Shown here: piece by piece, positions 8,085 through 16,875 of the stretch | How positions within the stretch are numbered: the stretch's first letter is position 1 | Layout: each line of letters opens with the position of its first letter | Source: an uncultured Paracoccaceae bacterium | Lineage (GTDB): Bacteria; Pseudomonadota; Alphaproteobacteria; Rhodobacterales; Rhodobacteraceae | Reading direction: 5' to 3' | NCBI GenBank assembly: GCA_947503925.1 | Contig: CANNFQ010000019.1 | Span: 1 to 54,746, forward strand | Length of the DNA stretch: 54,746 nucleotides | Program-made: the position numbers and the translations under genes | Notes under the pieces: generated by a model | The model's database searches: none | The model's input: the letters and a program-made list of their open reading frames with translations, nothing else | Told to the model about the DNA's origin: nothing

Positions 8085-9008
8085 ATGCAGATTTATCTTC
8101 CTATCGCCGAAGTTTCGGTGAACGCTTTCTTGCTCCTCGGGCTTGGCGGAATTGTGGGCATATTATCAGGGATGTTTGGTGTCGGTGGCGGCTTTTTGAT
8201 GACGCCGCTCTTGTTCTTTATTGGCATCCCTCCTGCTGTGGCCGTGGCGACCGAAGCCAACCAGATCGTCGCTTCTTCTTTTTCGGGTGTGTTGGCGCAT
8301 CTCAAACGAAAGACCGTCGACCTGAAAATGGGGACGGTGTTGTTGGTTGGGGGTCTTGTCGGCTCCGGCCTTGGCATTATCCTGTTCAATTACCTCAAGG
8401 CACTTGGGCAGGTCGATCTGCTGGTCAAGCTTTGTTATGTGATCTTTCTGGGGCTGATCGGGGCTTTGATGTTCATCGAAAGCCTGAACGCGATCCGTAA
8501 ATCCAATAAGGCTGGCGGCACCGCTGTCCCGACAAGACGCAAACATAACTGGGTGCATAACCTGCCGTTCAAGATGAAGTTTCGGGTGTCGGGGCTTTAT
8601 ATCTCGGTCATTCCGCCGCTTCTTGTTGGCGTGTTGGTGGGTATCCTTGCCGCGATCATGGGTGTCGGCGGCGGCTTTATCATGGTGCCTGCCATGATTT
8701 ATCTTTTGGGTATGCCAACCAAGGTGGTTGTGGGCACATCGCTGTTCCAGATCATCTTTGTGACCGCGTTCACCACGATGCTGCATGCGACCACGAACTA
8801 TACCGTTGATGTGGTGCTGGCCGTTCTGTTGTTGGTCGGGGGTGTCGTGGGCGCGCAGATTGGCACGCGGATCGGCGTCAAGATGAAGGCTGAACAACTG
8901 CGCATCTTGCTGGCGATCATGGTGTTGGCGGTATGTGGCAAACTGGCCTTTGATCTGCTTGTCCAACCGGCAGAGCTGTTTTCCATCGGGGCAGGAGGTC
9001 ATTCATGA
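8085..9008 (+). CDS. TauE/SafE (TSUP) family sulfite/organosulfonate exporter
   Basis: This 307-aa inner-membrane protein has two homologous halves. Each contains the TSUP glycine motif, MFGVGGGFLMTPLL in the first (about residues 29-42) and IMGVGGGFIMVPAM in the second. Family members move sulfite, sulfoacetate or related anions. Its stop overlaps the start of the TIGR02186 gene, a partner that regularly accompanies this exporter in alphaproteobacteria. The exact substrate cannot be told from sequence. Confidence 0.92.
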   Translation: MQIYLPIAEVSVNAFLLLGLGGIVGILSGMFGVGGGFLMTPLLFFIGIPPAVAVATEANQIVASSFSGVLAHLKRKTVDLKMGTVLLVGGLVGSGLGIILFNYLKALGQVDLLVKLCYVIFLGLIGALMFIESLNAIRKSNKAGGTAVPTRRKHNWVHNLPFKMKFRVSGLYISVIPPLLVGVLVGILAAIMGVGGGFIMVPAMIYLLGMPTKVVVGTSLFQIIFVTAFTTMLHATTNYTVDVVLAVLLLVGGVVGAQIGTRIGVKMKAEQLRILLAIMVLAVCGKLAFDLLVQPAELFSIGAGGHS

Positions 9009-9754
9009 TCCGTCTTGTCGCATTATTGCTTGTAATGGCGCTGCCAGTCCGAGCGGAAGAAATCGTGTTGGGTCTCAGCCGTGATGAAATCGCCATCACC
9101 GCTACGTTTGAAGGGTCCGACATCGAAATCTTTGGCGCGATCAAGCGCGAAGAGGCTATCCCTCAAGGCGATGATCTAGGCGTGATCGTCACAGTTGCGG
9201 GTCCCGATAAGCCTGTTACTGTACGCCGTAAAGACCGCAGGCTTGGCATCTGGGTCAATACCGAGGCCGTCGATATTGATGTCGCCCCGTCATTCTACGC
9301 CGTTGCAACCAACAAACCCCTGCCCGAGATTCTGACCGTGCAAGAAGACATCAACACACGCATCAGCACGCGCCGGGCCATCCGTTCCGTCGGGCGGTCG
9401 GCCTTTGGAAGCGATCGCTTTAGCGATGCATTGATTCGTATCCGCGCCGGTGAGGGCCTTTATCAGACCCTGCCCGAAGGTGTCTGGGTCAAGGATGACA
9501 CACTGTTCCGTGCCCGCATTTCCCTGCCTGCAAACCTGACCGAAGGCGATTATCGGGCCGAGATTTACCTGACCCGCAATGGTCAGATTATTGATCTGTA
9601 TTCGGCGACAATCCCGGTAAAGAAGGTTGGGCTGGAGCGTTGGCTATACAATCTTGCCCATGACAACCCGTTTCTTTACGGGCTGATGTCACTGTCAATT
9701 GCGATTGCCGCGGGTTGGGGCGCATCTGCCGCGTTTAGCTTGCTGCGCCGCTAA
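9005..9754 (+). CDS. TIGR02186 family membrane-anchored periplasmic protein
   Basis: This 249-aa protein starts with a signal peptide (residues 1-17, cut after VRA). It has a long extracytoplasmic domain beginning EEIVLGLSRDEIAITATF, then a C-terminal membrane helix (about 223-245) ending LLRR. This layout and N-terminal sequence match the uncharacterised TIGR02186 family. The ATGA overlap with the exporter suggests an accessory subunit. It is convergent with the SDR gene and their stops overlap by 4 bases. Confidence 0.88.
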   Translation: MIRLVALLLVMALPVRAEEIVLGLSRDEIAITATFEGSDIEIFGAIKREEAIPQGDDLGVIVTVAGPDKPVTVRRKDRRLGIWVNTEAVDIDVAPSFYAVATNKPLPEILTVQEDINTRISTRRAIRSVGRSAFGSDRFSDALIRIRAGEGLYQTLPEGVWVKDDTLFRARISLPANLTEGDYRAEIYLTRNGQIIDLYSATIPVKKVGLERWLYNLAHDNPFLYGLMSLSIAIAAGWGASAAFSLLRR

Positions 9755-10461
9755 CCACGTCCGATATGTGGCATTTTCGATGCCATCACCATCATGGTTT
9801 GCACATTCGCCTCTGGCGGCAGGTTCGCCATGTGAAAGACAGACCGTGCCACATCCTCCACGGCCATACTTGGCAACGGGTCCAGCCCTTGTGCTTTGCG
9901 GGTCTTTTCCAGATTGGTCACCAGATCGGTCCGGGCATTGCCGATGTCGATCTGACCGCAGGCAATGTCGAACCCCCGCCCATCCAGCGACAGCGTCTTC
10001 GTCAGACCCGAAACACCGTGTTTGGTCGCGGTATAACAGGTTGACCCCTCGCGCGGTGTATGGGCCGAGATTGAACCATTATTGATGATCCGCCCACCTT
10101 GCGGCGTCTGCTGACGCATCTGCCGAAACGCCGCCCGCGCTGATAGGAACATGCCGGTCAGGTTCACGTCGACCACCTGCTGCCAATCAGTCAGTGTGAT
10201 TTCATCAATCGTCGTTTGCGGGCCAAACATGCCAGCATTGTTGAAAAGCACATCAAGATGCCCAAACTGGCCAAACGCGGCATCCACAGCCGCCTCATCG
10301 GTGACATCGCATGGCAGATGCACCGCATTGTCATGGACGATAGCCGCCAGCCTTTCCGCCCGCCTTGCGACCAAGCCCACACGCCAGCCTTGATCCAGAA
10401 AATGCTCTGCCGTGACGCGCCCGATCCCGCTGCTGGCCCCGGTAATGATGATGGTTTTCAT
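9751..10461 (-). CDS. SDR family NAD(P)-dependent oxidoreductase
   Basis: This 236-aa classical short-chain dehydrogenase has the TGASSGIG nucleotide-binding motif at residues 7-14, the NNAG motif near 90, and the catalytic Ser...YTATK (Y-x-x-x-K) near residues 145-155. It lacks membrane or targeting segments. The substrate is not evident. Its ATG overlaps the stop of the helicase gene (ATGA), so the two are probably translated from one mRNA despite unrelated functions. Confidence 0.9.
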   Translation of the reverse strand: MKTIIITGASSGIGRVTAEHFLDQGWRVGLVARRAERLAAIVHDNAVHLPCDVTDEAAVDAAFGQFGHLDVLFNNAGMFGPQTTIDEITLTDWQQVVDVNLTGMFLSARAAFRQMRQQTPQGGRIINNGSISAHTPREGSTCYTATKHGVSGLTKTLSLDGRGFDIACGQIDIGNARTDLVTNLEKTRKAQGLDPLPSMAVEDVARSVFHMANLPPEANVQTMMVMASKMPHIGRG

Positions 10462-11984
10462 ATCTCTTCGCTTTTCAGTTCAAGCGGTGTGGCGGGCACC
10501 TCCAGATCATCAACACGCAATACGCCTTGCGGGCGGGCCAGCCGGCTGCGCACGACCCAGCGCAGCTGGGTTTCCGCCCTAGTAATCGCGACATAGGCCA
10601 GTCGTTTCCAAAGGGGTTGCCCCGCTTCAACCCGACCCATCCGCGCCGCAACTTGAAGGTCAGGAGCAAAGACCTGCACCGTATCCCATTGCGAGCCCTG
10701 CGCCTTGTGAATGGTCACAGCCGCCCCATGCAGGAACGTGGCCCCCATACGGGCGGCAAATGGGATGAACGGTTCTTCGTCCCCTTCCTGTTCAATCTTC
10801 ACGATGCTGGCGGCACTGACCTGCGGATCCTCTGCCCCCGTGACATGCAACCGCGAAAAGCCGGGTTTACGACCAGGCCCCAGATAAATGACTTGCGCGC
10901 CCTTGATCAGGCCGCGCGCCTCAAGATCCAGCCGTTTCTTGCGATGTTTCAGCGGAAGTTCGATCCCATCGCAAATCAACGGCTCGCCCGGTAGCAATTC
11001 ATCCGGCGGGGCCGCATAGGCCGCGCGGAAAGCGTGGATCAGGCGGATACGTGTTTTGTTCATCCAGACCAGGCAGGGCGAACGTGCCATCAGATCCGCC
11101 TCAACCCGCTGCGCCAGAACGACCCTTTCGTCGGTCTGCGCCGCCTCGGCGACCATCTGTTCAAATCCATGGAAATCAAGCTGCGGGTCCGCCAGTGCAT
11201 GGGCGAGATCAAGGATCGGGTTACCCGCGTCTTGACGGTGAATACGGTTGAGCGTCAGAACGCGTTTTTCAGGCAGGGTATCGAACACCATGCCGCCTGT
11301 TGACTGAACGGGGGGCAATTGTGCCGGATCCCCAAAAAGCAGCAAGGTCGGAAAAATCTCTTGCAGATCTTCGAACTGCTTCTCATCCAGCATCGAACTT
11401 TCATCGACAAACCCGATATCAAGCGGTTCTTCGCGACGCTTCCAACCGGTGATGAAATCGCTGCCGCGCAGCCCGGCCGCAGCAAGGGCTGCGGGGATGG
11501 ATTTATTGGTCTCGTAAGATGCCAGCGCACGGTCCAGCGCGATGTCGGTCAACCCTTCGATCTCGGGGCGCTCCCCCTGCCCGGCCAGCCATTCGGCGAC
11601 CTTTTCGTACTCGGGATCATAGACGGGGGTATAGAGGATGCGGTGGATCGTGGTGGCGGGCACGCCGCGATTGCGCAGAACGCTGGCAGCCTTGTTGGTG
11701 GGTGCAAGAATGGCAAGCGTCCGGCGATCACGGCGTTTGCGTCCTTCCCAGTCGCCGGAGATGACATCGACACCAGCCTCATGCAGCGCCTCGAATAGCC
11801 GCGCCAGCAGCATGGTTTTACCTGATCCGGCCTTGCCAATCACAGCCATGACACACGACGTATCCGATTGCGGGGGTTGCAACAGGCTATCGTCTAGGTC
11901 AACCCCGGCCTGTCGCAATGCAATGGCGACATTGTCCCAAGCTTCTGCCTGATCGTCCGAAAATGTAATGGTGGGCGCGTTCAT
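10458..11984 (-). CDS. RecD-like ATP-dependent DNA helicase (SF1)
   Basis: This 508-aa SF1 helicase has Walker A GKAGSGKT (about residues 50-57), motif Ia ILAPTNKAASVLR, Walker B FVDESSM, GDPAQLPPV (motif III), and C-terminal TIHKAQGSQWD with YVAITRAE (motifs V and VI). This UvrD_C_2-type ending is typical of RecD2-like repair helicases, though the protein is shorter than RecD2 and lacks its long N-terminal extension. The start was set at ATG 11984 (MNAPTITFSDDQAEAWD); the upstream in-frame stretch has no family-like sequence. Confidence 0.9.
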   Translation of the reverse strand: MNAPTITFSDDQAEAWDNVAIALRQAGVDLDDSLLQPPQSDTSCVMAVIGKAGSGKTMLLARLFEALHEAGVDVISGDWEGRKRRDRRTLAILAPTNKAASVLRNRGVPATTIHRILYTPVYDPEYEKVAEWLAGQGERPEIEGLTDIALDRALASYETNKSIPAALAAAGLRGSDFITGWKRREEPLDIGFVDESSMLDEKQFEDLQEIFPTLLLFGDPAQLPPVQSTGGMVFDTLPEKRVLTLNRIHRQDAGNPILDLAHALADPQLDFHGFEQMVAEAAQTDERVVLAQRVEADLMARSPCLVWMNKTRIRLIHAFRAAYAAPPDELLPGEPLICDGIELPLKHRKKRLDLEARGLIKGAQVIYLGPGRKPGFSRLHVTGAEDPQVSAASIVKIEQEGDEEPFIPFAARMGATFLHGAAVTIHKAQGSQWDTVQVFAPDLQVAARMGRVEAGQPLWKRLAYVAITRAETQLRWVVRSRLARPQGVLRVDDLEVPATPLELKSEEI

Positions 11985-12024
11985 GCCGCGACAGTATCTG
12001 GACCGTCGCGGCGCTGCCAGCGGA

Positions 12025-12660
12025 TTACGCGGCTTCTTGCAGATCGTGGACCGTCCGCCCAAAGGACCGGTTGAACCAGTGCTCGGAGATCTCGGACGAC
12101 AAACCGGCGCGGCGCAAAACCTTCATCCGGTCTTCGGGGCGGTAAGCCCATAGACCAACGCTGATTTTATCGCGGCCCTCGCCGGAACTGCCCAACACCT
12201 CTGGCGAGGCACCAATCATGGAGTAGATACGAACCATACGCGGATCAAACACACCCAGCAGATGGGTTAGTGAAAATGCGCGCATCAATTCGCCGCCCGC
12301 CAACATCATCGCCGCAGCAACGCGCGGGTTGGATTTCTGGCCCAGGCAAAACCGGGTGCATTCCCAAATGAAGGGGCTGCGGATATCCTCGCCCTGCAAC
12401 AATTCTGCAAAATGGTCATTGACCATCGTCCGCTCTGTTGTGGGCAGAAAACGCATAGACCCGCCATGGGTACCATCGGCATTGACCCAAATGACATAAA
12501 GCGGGTTCATGTCATCGTATTCGTCCCGCTCCAACCCATCGTCGTCGACCGTCACCGCCCATTTCAACCGTTCGGAAAACTGGATCGCGCGATCACGATG
12601 CATGGAGGCCTGCAAGGCCGGATATTGTGACAAGTCATTTGCGTAAATGTAACGAAGCAT
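12025..12660 (-). CDS. Acyl-homoserine-lactone synthase (LuxI family)
   Basis: This 211-aa protein makes an acyl-homoserine lactone signal from S-adenosylmethionine and an acyl carrier. Conserved LuxI residues are present: R24, F28 and W34 at canonical positions, the ERDEYDD acidic pair (D46, D49), R70 in GSMRFLPT, and E100/R103 in WECTRF. ATG 12660 gives the standard N-terminus MLRYIYANDL; the frame is open a further 9 codons. It lies 115 bases downstream of luxR on the same strand. The acyl chain length cannot be read from sequence. Confidence 0.95.
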   Translation of the reverse strand: MLRYIYANDLSQYPALQASMHRDRAIQFSERLKWAVTVDDDGLERDEYDDMNPLYVIWVNADGTHGGSMRFLPTTERTMVNDHFAELLQGEDIRSPFIWECTRFCLGQKSNPRVAAAMMLAGGELMRAFSLTHLLGVFDPRMVRIYSMIGASPEVLGSSGEGRDKISVGLWAYRPEDRMKVLRRAGLSSEISEHWFNRSFGRTVHDLQEAA

Positions 12661-12743
12661 ACGTGCTACCCTTTTTTTGACAACCAACTGGGCATCAGGG
12701 TAGAGCGACAGATCACAGCAAAGGTTAATGCACCGTCCGTCGC

Positions 12744-12760
12744 ATTAATGATTCGTTAAC
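12744..12760. repeat. Copy 1 of an ATTAATGATT...CGTTAAC element
   Basis: This site in the luxR-luxI gap reads ATTAATGATTCGTTAAC. A related sequence at 13744-13767, upstream of the luxR leader ORF, has the same ATTAATGATT and CGTTAAC blocks separated by 7 more bases. The positions, before luxI and before luxR, suit a regulatory site, but neither is a textbook lux box. Confidence 0.4.
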
Positions 12761-12775
12761 GTTTGTTAAGCTGTC

Positions 12776-13567
12776 CTAACTCGCCGCAGATTTTCGGACC
12801 TTGCCTTCGTCCTCCTCCCGTCCCGGCCAGCCGCCAGGGGCAGCACGCGCTGCCCCTCCGATGATAATGAGCCCTTCAGTGAGTGCGCGGGCAACGGCGT
12901 GGGTGGTGTTTTGGGCACCGAGTTTGAAGCGTGCGCTTTCGATATATGCGCGCAGTGTGTGTTCCGAAATACTGAGGAGATCAGCCACCTGACCACGGCT
13001 ATACCCCATCCCCAGATAAGTCAGGGCATCGGTTTCGCGAGGCGAAAGGGATTTGACCGGCTCGGGCGCGCGGCCCTTTTCGAGTTGTAGCGCCTTCTGG
13101 TTAAGATAATGCGCGATCAATATCCAATCACGCTGATGCGTCGCCATGAATTTCGACCATGTTTCGTCATCGGTCGAATGTGATGCGCTCAGCAGTGCCA
13201 ACTGGCCGTTTGGTCCCCGGATAGGAATAGAAAACCCTTGGTTTCCAACACCATGCGCGATCGCATCCTCCCGAAATGCCCGCGCAGCTTTGGACGACCA
13301 ATCCAGTTTTTTCCAATCAACCGGATCAAACCGTTGGAAACATCCGATAATCACCGGATCGATCCGCAGATATTCTTTTTCGCTGTATCTTTGTGCCCAT
13401 GCAGGGCTGTATGTCCCAAATCCGTATTGTTCCCCATCGGCGCTGAGCCAGTGATAAACAACATGATCTATCTGAAACTGATCGCGGAGTCCCACGGTCA
13501 GATCATGAATTTGCTCAAGCGCGTCTGCTCGCTCCAGAGCTTGTAAGAATTCTTCCAGTTCCAGCAC
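12776..13567 (-). CDS. LuxR family AHL-responsive transcriptional regulator
   Basis: This 263-aa regulator has an N-terminal autoinducer-binding domain (about residues 15-160) and a C-terminal GerE-type helix-turn-helix (about 170-232, LSPRETDAL...HTLRAYIESARFKLGA). The ligand-pocket residues W57, Y61, D70, P71 and W85 all fall at TraR/LuxR positions, so a true AHL receptor is likely. The best start is GTG 13567, after GAGGAG. The coding region overlaps the end of a 71-aa upstream ORF. A low-complexity arginine/glycine/alanine tail of about 30 residues follows the HTH. Confidence 0.94.
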   Translation of the reverse strand: MLELEEFLQALERADALEQIHDLTVGLRDQFQIDHVVYHWLSADGEQYGFGTYSPAWAQRYSEKEYLRIDPVIIGCFQRFDPVDWKKLDWSSKAARAFREDAIAHGVGNQGFSIPIRGPNGQLALLSASHSTDDETWSKFMATHQRDWILIAHYLNQKALQLEKGRAPEPVKSLSPRETDALTYLGMGYSRGQVADLLSISEHTLRAYIESARFKLGAQNTTHAVARALTEGLIIIGGAARAAPGGWPGREEDEGKVRKSAAS

Positions 13568-13730
13568 TATCTCCTCGCTTTATTGGAGACGTGTTACCGA
13601 TCACGGTGGCGATTTCAGCCGACGCGACAAGAGCCGTATCTTCCAGTTGGACCGCCAAAAGTGGCAGGTCATTCTGCTTTGCGAAGGATTTCAAGTCGGC
13701 GAGAACGTCGATGATCCATTCATGTCCCAT
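13515..13730 (-). CDS. Small conserved ORF preceding luxR
   Basis: This ORF encodes 71 aa. The first 45 residues (MGHEWIIDVLADLKSF...LVASAEIATV) look like a genuine helical protein, and I recall similar small ORFs just before luxR in Rhodobacteraceae. The last 17 codons overlap the start of luxR in another frame, and the C-terminal residues look less protein-like. It could be a small partner protein or a leader ORF coupling translation to luxR. The function is unknown. Confidence 0.6.
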   Translation of the reverse strand: MGHEWIIDVLADLKSFAKQNDLPLLAVQLEDTALVASAEIATVIGNTSPIKRGDSAGTGRILTSSGASRRA

Positions 13731-13743
13731 TACTAGTCTCTCT

Positions 13744-13767
13744 ATTAATGATTAACGAAGCGTTAAC
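13744..13767. repeat. Copy 2 of the ATTAATGATT...CGTTAAC element
   Basis: ATTAATGATT, then AACGAAG, then CGTTAAC, 14-37 bases upstream of the small ORF that precedes luxR. The inner part AACGAAGCGTT is itself near-palindromic. See the related copy at 12744-12760. Confidence 0.4.
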
Positions 13768-13927
13768 AACTTATAGTAGCATTTAAACAATGTGTTATTT
13801 ACCCGCATGTTCATACCCCCCAGAAATAGCGAGTAGACAGATGCCGCGTCGCCTGATCCAGAAAATGCGAAAGCAAAAGGGCCTAGGACAACCCGCCCCA
13901 AGCTTTTTTTCTATAATTTACAAGATG

Positions 13928-15220
13928 TTAGCGCTCTTGCGAGGCCTCAACCGTATCTTCGAATGTTCGCAAACCCATTTTCGGGGCTTGGACAAGCACC
14001 GACATGTTGCCCGGCTTGTGTTCATTCTTGCGCATTTTGGTGTGCGCTTCAGGGATTTGCGCCCAATCGAAACATTCCGACATGCAGGGGTCCAAGCGCT
14101 GTTCAACCATAAGGTTATTCGCAGCACTCGCCTGTTTGAGATGCGCAAAGTGGCTGCCTTGCAACCTTTTCTGGTGCATCCACATATAGCGGACGTCGAA
14201 TGTGCAGTTAAAACCAGAGGTCCCCGCACAAATCACGACCATGCCTCCCTTTTTGCAGACCAGCGCCGATACGGGGAATGTCGCTTCACCGGGATGTTCG
14301 AACACCATGTCGACATTGACGCCTTTGCCCGTGATTTCCCAAATCGCCTTGCCGAACTTCCGGGCTTCTTTCAGCCACGTGTTATATTCTGGCGTATTCA
14401 CCGTGGGGAGCTGGCCCCAGCAACTGAAATCATTGCGGTTGATGACGCCTTTTGCACCCAGCGACATGACAAATTCACGTTTGCTTTCATCGCTGATAAC
14501 GCCGATAGCATTTGCACCTGCCGTGTTGATCAGCTGGATCGCATAAGACCCCAGACCACCTGACGCACCCCAAACCAAAACGTTCTGCCCGGGCTTCAGG
14601 TCATGCGGTTCATGGCCAAAAAGCATCCTGTACGCAGTTGCCAATGTCAGCGTGTAGCAGGCACTTTCTTCCCAGGTCAGGTGCTGCGGGCGCCGCATCA
14701 GCTGTTGCGATTGGACACACGTGAATTGCGCAAATGACCCGTCGGGCGTCTCATAACCCCAAATTCGCTGGCTATCCGAAAACATCGGATCGCCACCGTT
14801 GCAATGTTCGTCATCGCCATCATCCTGGTTGCAATGAATGACGACCTCATCCCCAACCTTCCAGCGCTTGACCTTGTCACCAACGGCCCAGACGATACCC
14901 GACGCGTCGGATCCGGCGATATGATAATCCGCCTTGTGCACATCAAACGGGCTGATCGGAATGCCAAGACCGGCCCAGACACCATTGTAGTTCACACCGG
15001 CAGCCATTACGAGCACCAGAACCTCGTGGCTGTCGGGTTTTGGGCAGACGACAGTTTCAATCGCGAACGCCTGATCAGGTTCGCCATGGCGTTCACGCCG
15101 AATGGTCCATGCATACATCTGTGCTGGCACATGCCCAAGCGGGGGCATTTCACCCACTTCATAAAGGTCTTTCTGCGGCGCGTCATACGCAACCACATGG
15201 GCAGATTGATCAAGTGCCAT
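13928..15220 (-). CDS. ccr: Crotonyl-CoA carboxylase/reductase
   Basis: This 430-aa MDR-superfamily enzyme reductively carboxylates crotonyl-CoA to (2S)-ethylmalonyl-CoA with NADPH and CO2, the key step of the ethylmalonyl-CoA pathway for acetate assimilation. Characteristic blocks are AGVNYNGVWAGLG (about residues 76-88), HIAGSDASGIVWAVGDK, HCNQDDGDDEHCNGGDPMF, the nucleotide loop VWGASGGLGSYAIQL, and FEHPGEATFPVSALVCKKGG. ATG 15220 (MALDQ) is preceded by GGAG at ideal spacing; an in-frame ATG lies 12 bases upstream. The gene follows the acyltransferase on the same strand. Confidence 0.97.
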   Translation of the reverse strand: MALDQSAHVVAYDAPQKDLYEVGEMPPLGHVPAQMYAWTIRRERHGEPDQAFAIETVVCPKPDSHEVLVLVMAAGVNYNGVWAGLGIPISPFDVHKADYHIAGSDASGIVWAVGDKVKRWKVGDEVVIHCNQDDGDDEHCNGGDPMFSDSQRIWGYETPDGSFAQFTCVQSQQLMRRPQHLTWEESACYTLTLATAYRMLFGHEPHDLKPGQNVLVWGASGGLGSYAIQLINTAGANAIGVISDESKREFVMSLGAKGVINRNDFSCWGQLPTVNTPEYNTWLKEARKFGKAIWEITGKGVNVDMVFEHPGEATFPVSALVCKKGGMVVICAGTSGFNCTFDVRYMWMHQKRLQGSHFAHLKQASAANNLMVEQRLDPCMSECFDWAQIPEAHTKMRKNEHKPGNMSVLVQAPKMGLRTFEDTVEASQER

Positions 15221-15331
15221 CTCAGTCTCCATCACTCGTGTTTACCACTTTTGCCGCAGCGCAGAATCGCGTGCTTTCTGGATGGATACTAGATCAAAGC
15301 GTAATGATGCAACCATTTATGATAGTATTTT

Positions 15332-15344
15332 GTAATTAAATTAC
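15332..15344. promoter_or_regulatory. Palindrome upstream of ccr
   Basis: GTAATT-A-AATTAC is a perfect palindrome around a central A, 112-124 bases upstream of the ccr start, overlapping the acyltransferase stop codon. A near-identical palindrome (CGAAATT-A-AATTACG) lies between the acyltransferase and ecm genes. It is a candidate operator for an EMC-pathway regulator. Confidence 0.45.
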
Positions 15345-16738
15345 TCTGCAACCGCAGCATTTTCGTCAATCTCTTCTGCACTTGCATCAAAGTGATGCGC
15401 AATTGAGCTGGCATAATATTCCAGAACATCGCGCCCGTTTGCCGTGACGCTGATCTGATCACCGGATTCGGAGACCAGATCCCGGTTCGCCAGTCGCAGC
15501 ACGGCATCGGCAACAACTTCGGTCGCGGCGCGGCGCGGGCGCGGCAAGCCCATCTCTGTCAATTTCGCGATGGACTGCGTGACGGCGGTAACAAGATCAA
15601 CCCTAGCGATTGGTTCCGCTGATAGGATATGACGCGCCACCAAAGGCACACCCAAAACCGGGATTACCCGTTTGATCCGTCCCATCAATTCTTCCGCAAC
15701 AGCTTCAGTCAGATCATCGCCCTCGCGCTCCACAAAGGTCGATAATTCCAGCGGTTCACCAAAGCTGACAGAGGCCGTACCGAACCCTTTGAAGCGACGT
15801 GTCACCCGGGCCAGCAAATGCCCACCAACCCCACGCAGCACAGTCCAGAGCGGGGGACGAAACCGCCGCTTACCCGACTTATCAGCGGCAATCAGAAAAT
15901 TGTCTTCAAGCACCCGATCGTAGTTCAGCGCAACCGGCACAAAAATCACTTCACGTGCGTCGGGATCAAAATCTTCGATAATATAGCTGAGCAACCCAAG
16001 CTTGGGCGGGGCGGTTGCCCCGGTCAGGCTTAACCCACCTTCAGGGAACATCGCCTGACTGACCCCGCCGCGCGTGGCCATCTGCACATAACGCGCCAAC
16101 ACCTTACGATATAGGGCTCCACGTGACCTGCGGCGGATAAAATACGCCCCCATCGCACGGATAACGCTCGATAGCGGCCAGACCCGCGCCCATTCACCCA
16201 CCGCGTAAGACAGGGCACCGGCATTCGCCGCCAGATAGGTCACCAGCACATAATCCATGTTGCTGCGGTGGTTCATTACAAAGATCACCGTCGCGTCCGG
16301 ATCAATCTCGGACAGGCGCTTGCGGTCAAACGTGCCCAGTTTAATCCGGTACAGTGACTTCGACAGCCAACGGGCCAGCCTGATCCCAAAGCTGAAATAA
16401 GCGGTCGCCGAAAATGACGGCACAATTTCGCGGGCATAGCGGCGCGCCTGTTCAAAGGCGACGTTCTCGGGAATCTTTTCTGCCTTGGCATGATCCACGA
16501 TAGCCTGCGTGACCTCTGGGTCGTAAATCAGGCGCTGGATCATGTCATAACGGCGCGACAGCTTGAACGGCTCTATCGGGCGCTGCAGACGTTCGTTCAA
16601 CCGGGCAATCGCCCGCTCTGCCCGTTTGCGAAAGAACCAGCGCACGGATGGAAACAGAAAGTGAGAGGCGAAAGTGACGCCCGCAAACAAAACAATCAAC
16701 AAGAACGCCCAAAGGGGCATGGAAACAGTCTGCGTCAT
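15341..16738 (-). CDS. Glycerol-3-phosphate / 1-acyl-glycerol-3-phosphate acyltransferase, PlsB-like
   Basis: This 465-aa membrane-attached acyltransferase has an N-terminal membrane helix (about residues 8-27), then a PlsC-type domain with the catalytic NHRSNMD (H-x4-D) motif and the FPEGG block that binds glycerol phosphate. The C-terminal part resembles PlsB regulatory extensions. It probably acylates a glycerol-3-phosphate head in phospholipid synthesis. ATG 16738 is chosen because it starts just before the membrane helix. It lies between ccr and the divergent ecm, as in other Rhodobacteraceae; no link to the EMC chemistry is obvious. Confidence 0.85.
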   Translation of the reverse strand: MTQTVSMPLWAFLLIVLFAGVTFASHFLFPSVRWFFRKRAERAIARLNERLQRPIEPFKLSRRYDMIQRLIYDPEVTQAIVDHAKAEKIPENVAFEQARRYAREIVPSFSATAYFSFGIRLARWLSKSLYRIKLGTFDRKRLSEIDPDATVIFVMNHRSNMDYVLVTYLAANAGALSYAVGEWARVWPLSSVIRAMGAYFIRRRSRGALYRKVLARYVQMATRGGVSQAMFPEGGLSLTGATAPPKLGLLSYIIEDFDPDAREVIFVPVALNYDRVLEDNFLIAADKSGKRRFRPPLWTVLRGVGGHLLARVTRRFKGFGTASVSFGEPLELSTFVEREGDDLTEAVAEELMGRIKRVIPVLGVPLVARHILSAEPIARVDLVTAVTQSIAKLTEMGLPRPRRAATEVVADAVLRLANRDLVSESGDQISVTANGRDVLEYYASSIAHHFDASAEEIDENAAVAE

Positions 16739-16836
16739 AAGTCGACCGTGACAGGGTATGAACCATTGGTAAATCCCATCATGCCGCAACGCAGCGAATT
16801 GACAGCGCCATAAAATGTCCGATAGTTGTGTCAGTG

Positions 16837-16851
16837 CGAAATTAAATTACG
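16837..16851. promoter_or_regulatory. Palindrome between acyltransferase and ecm
   Basis: CGAAATT-A-AATTACG matches its own reverse complement in 6 of 7 pairs and shares the core AATTAAATTAC with the ccr-upstream site. It is 25-39 bases before the ecm start and about 100 bases before the divergent acyltransferase, so it could control both. Confidence 0.45.
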
Positions 16852-16875
16852 CAGATTGATTCAGGAGAGCCCGCC

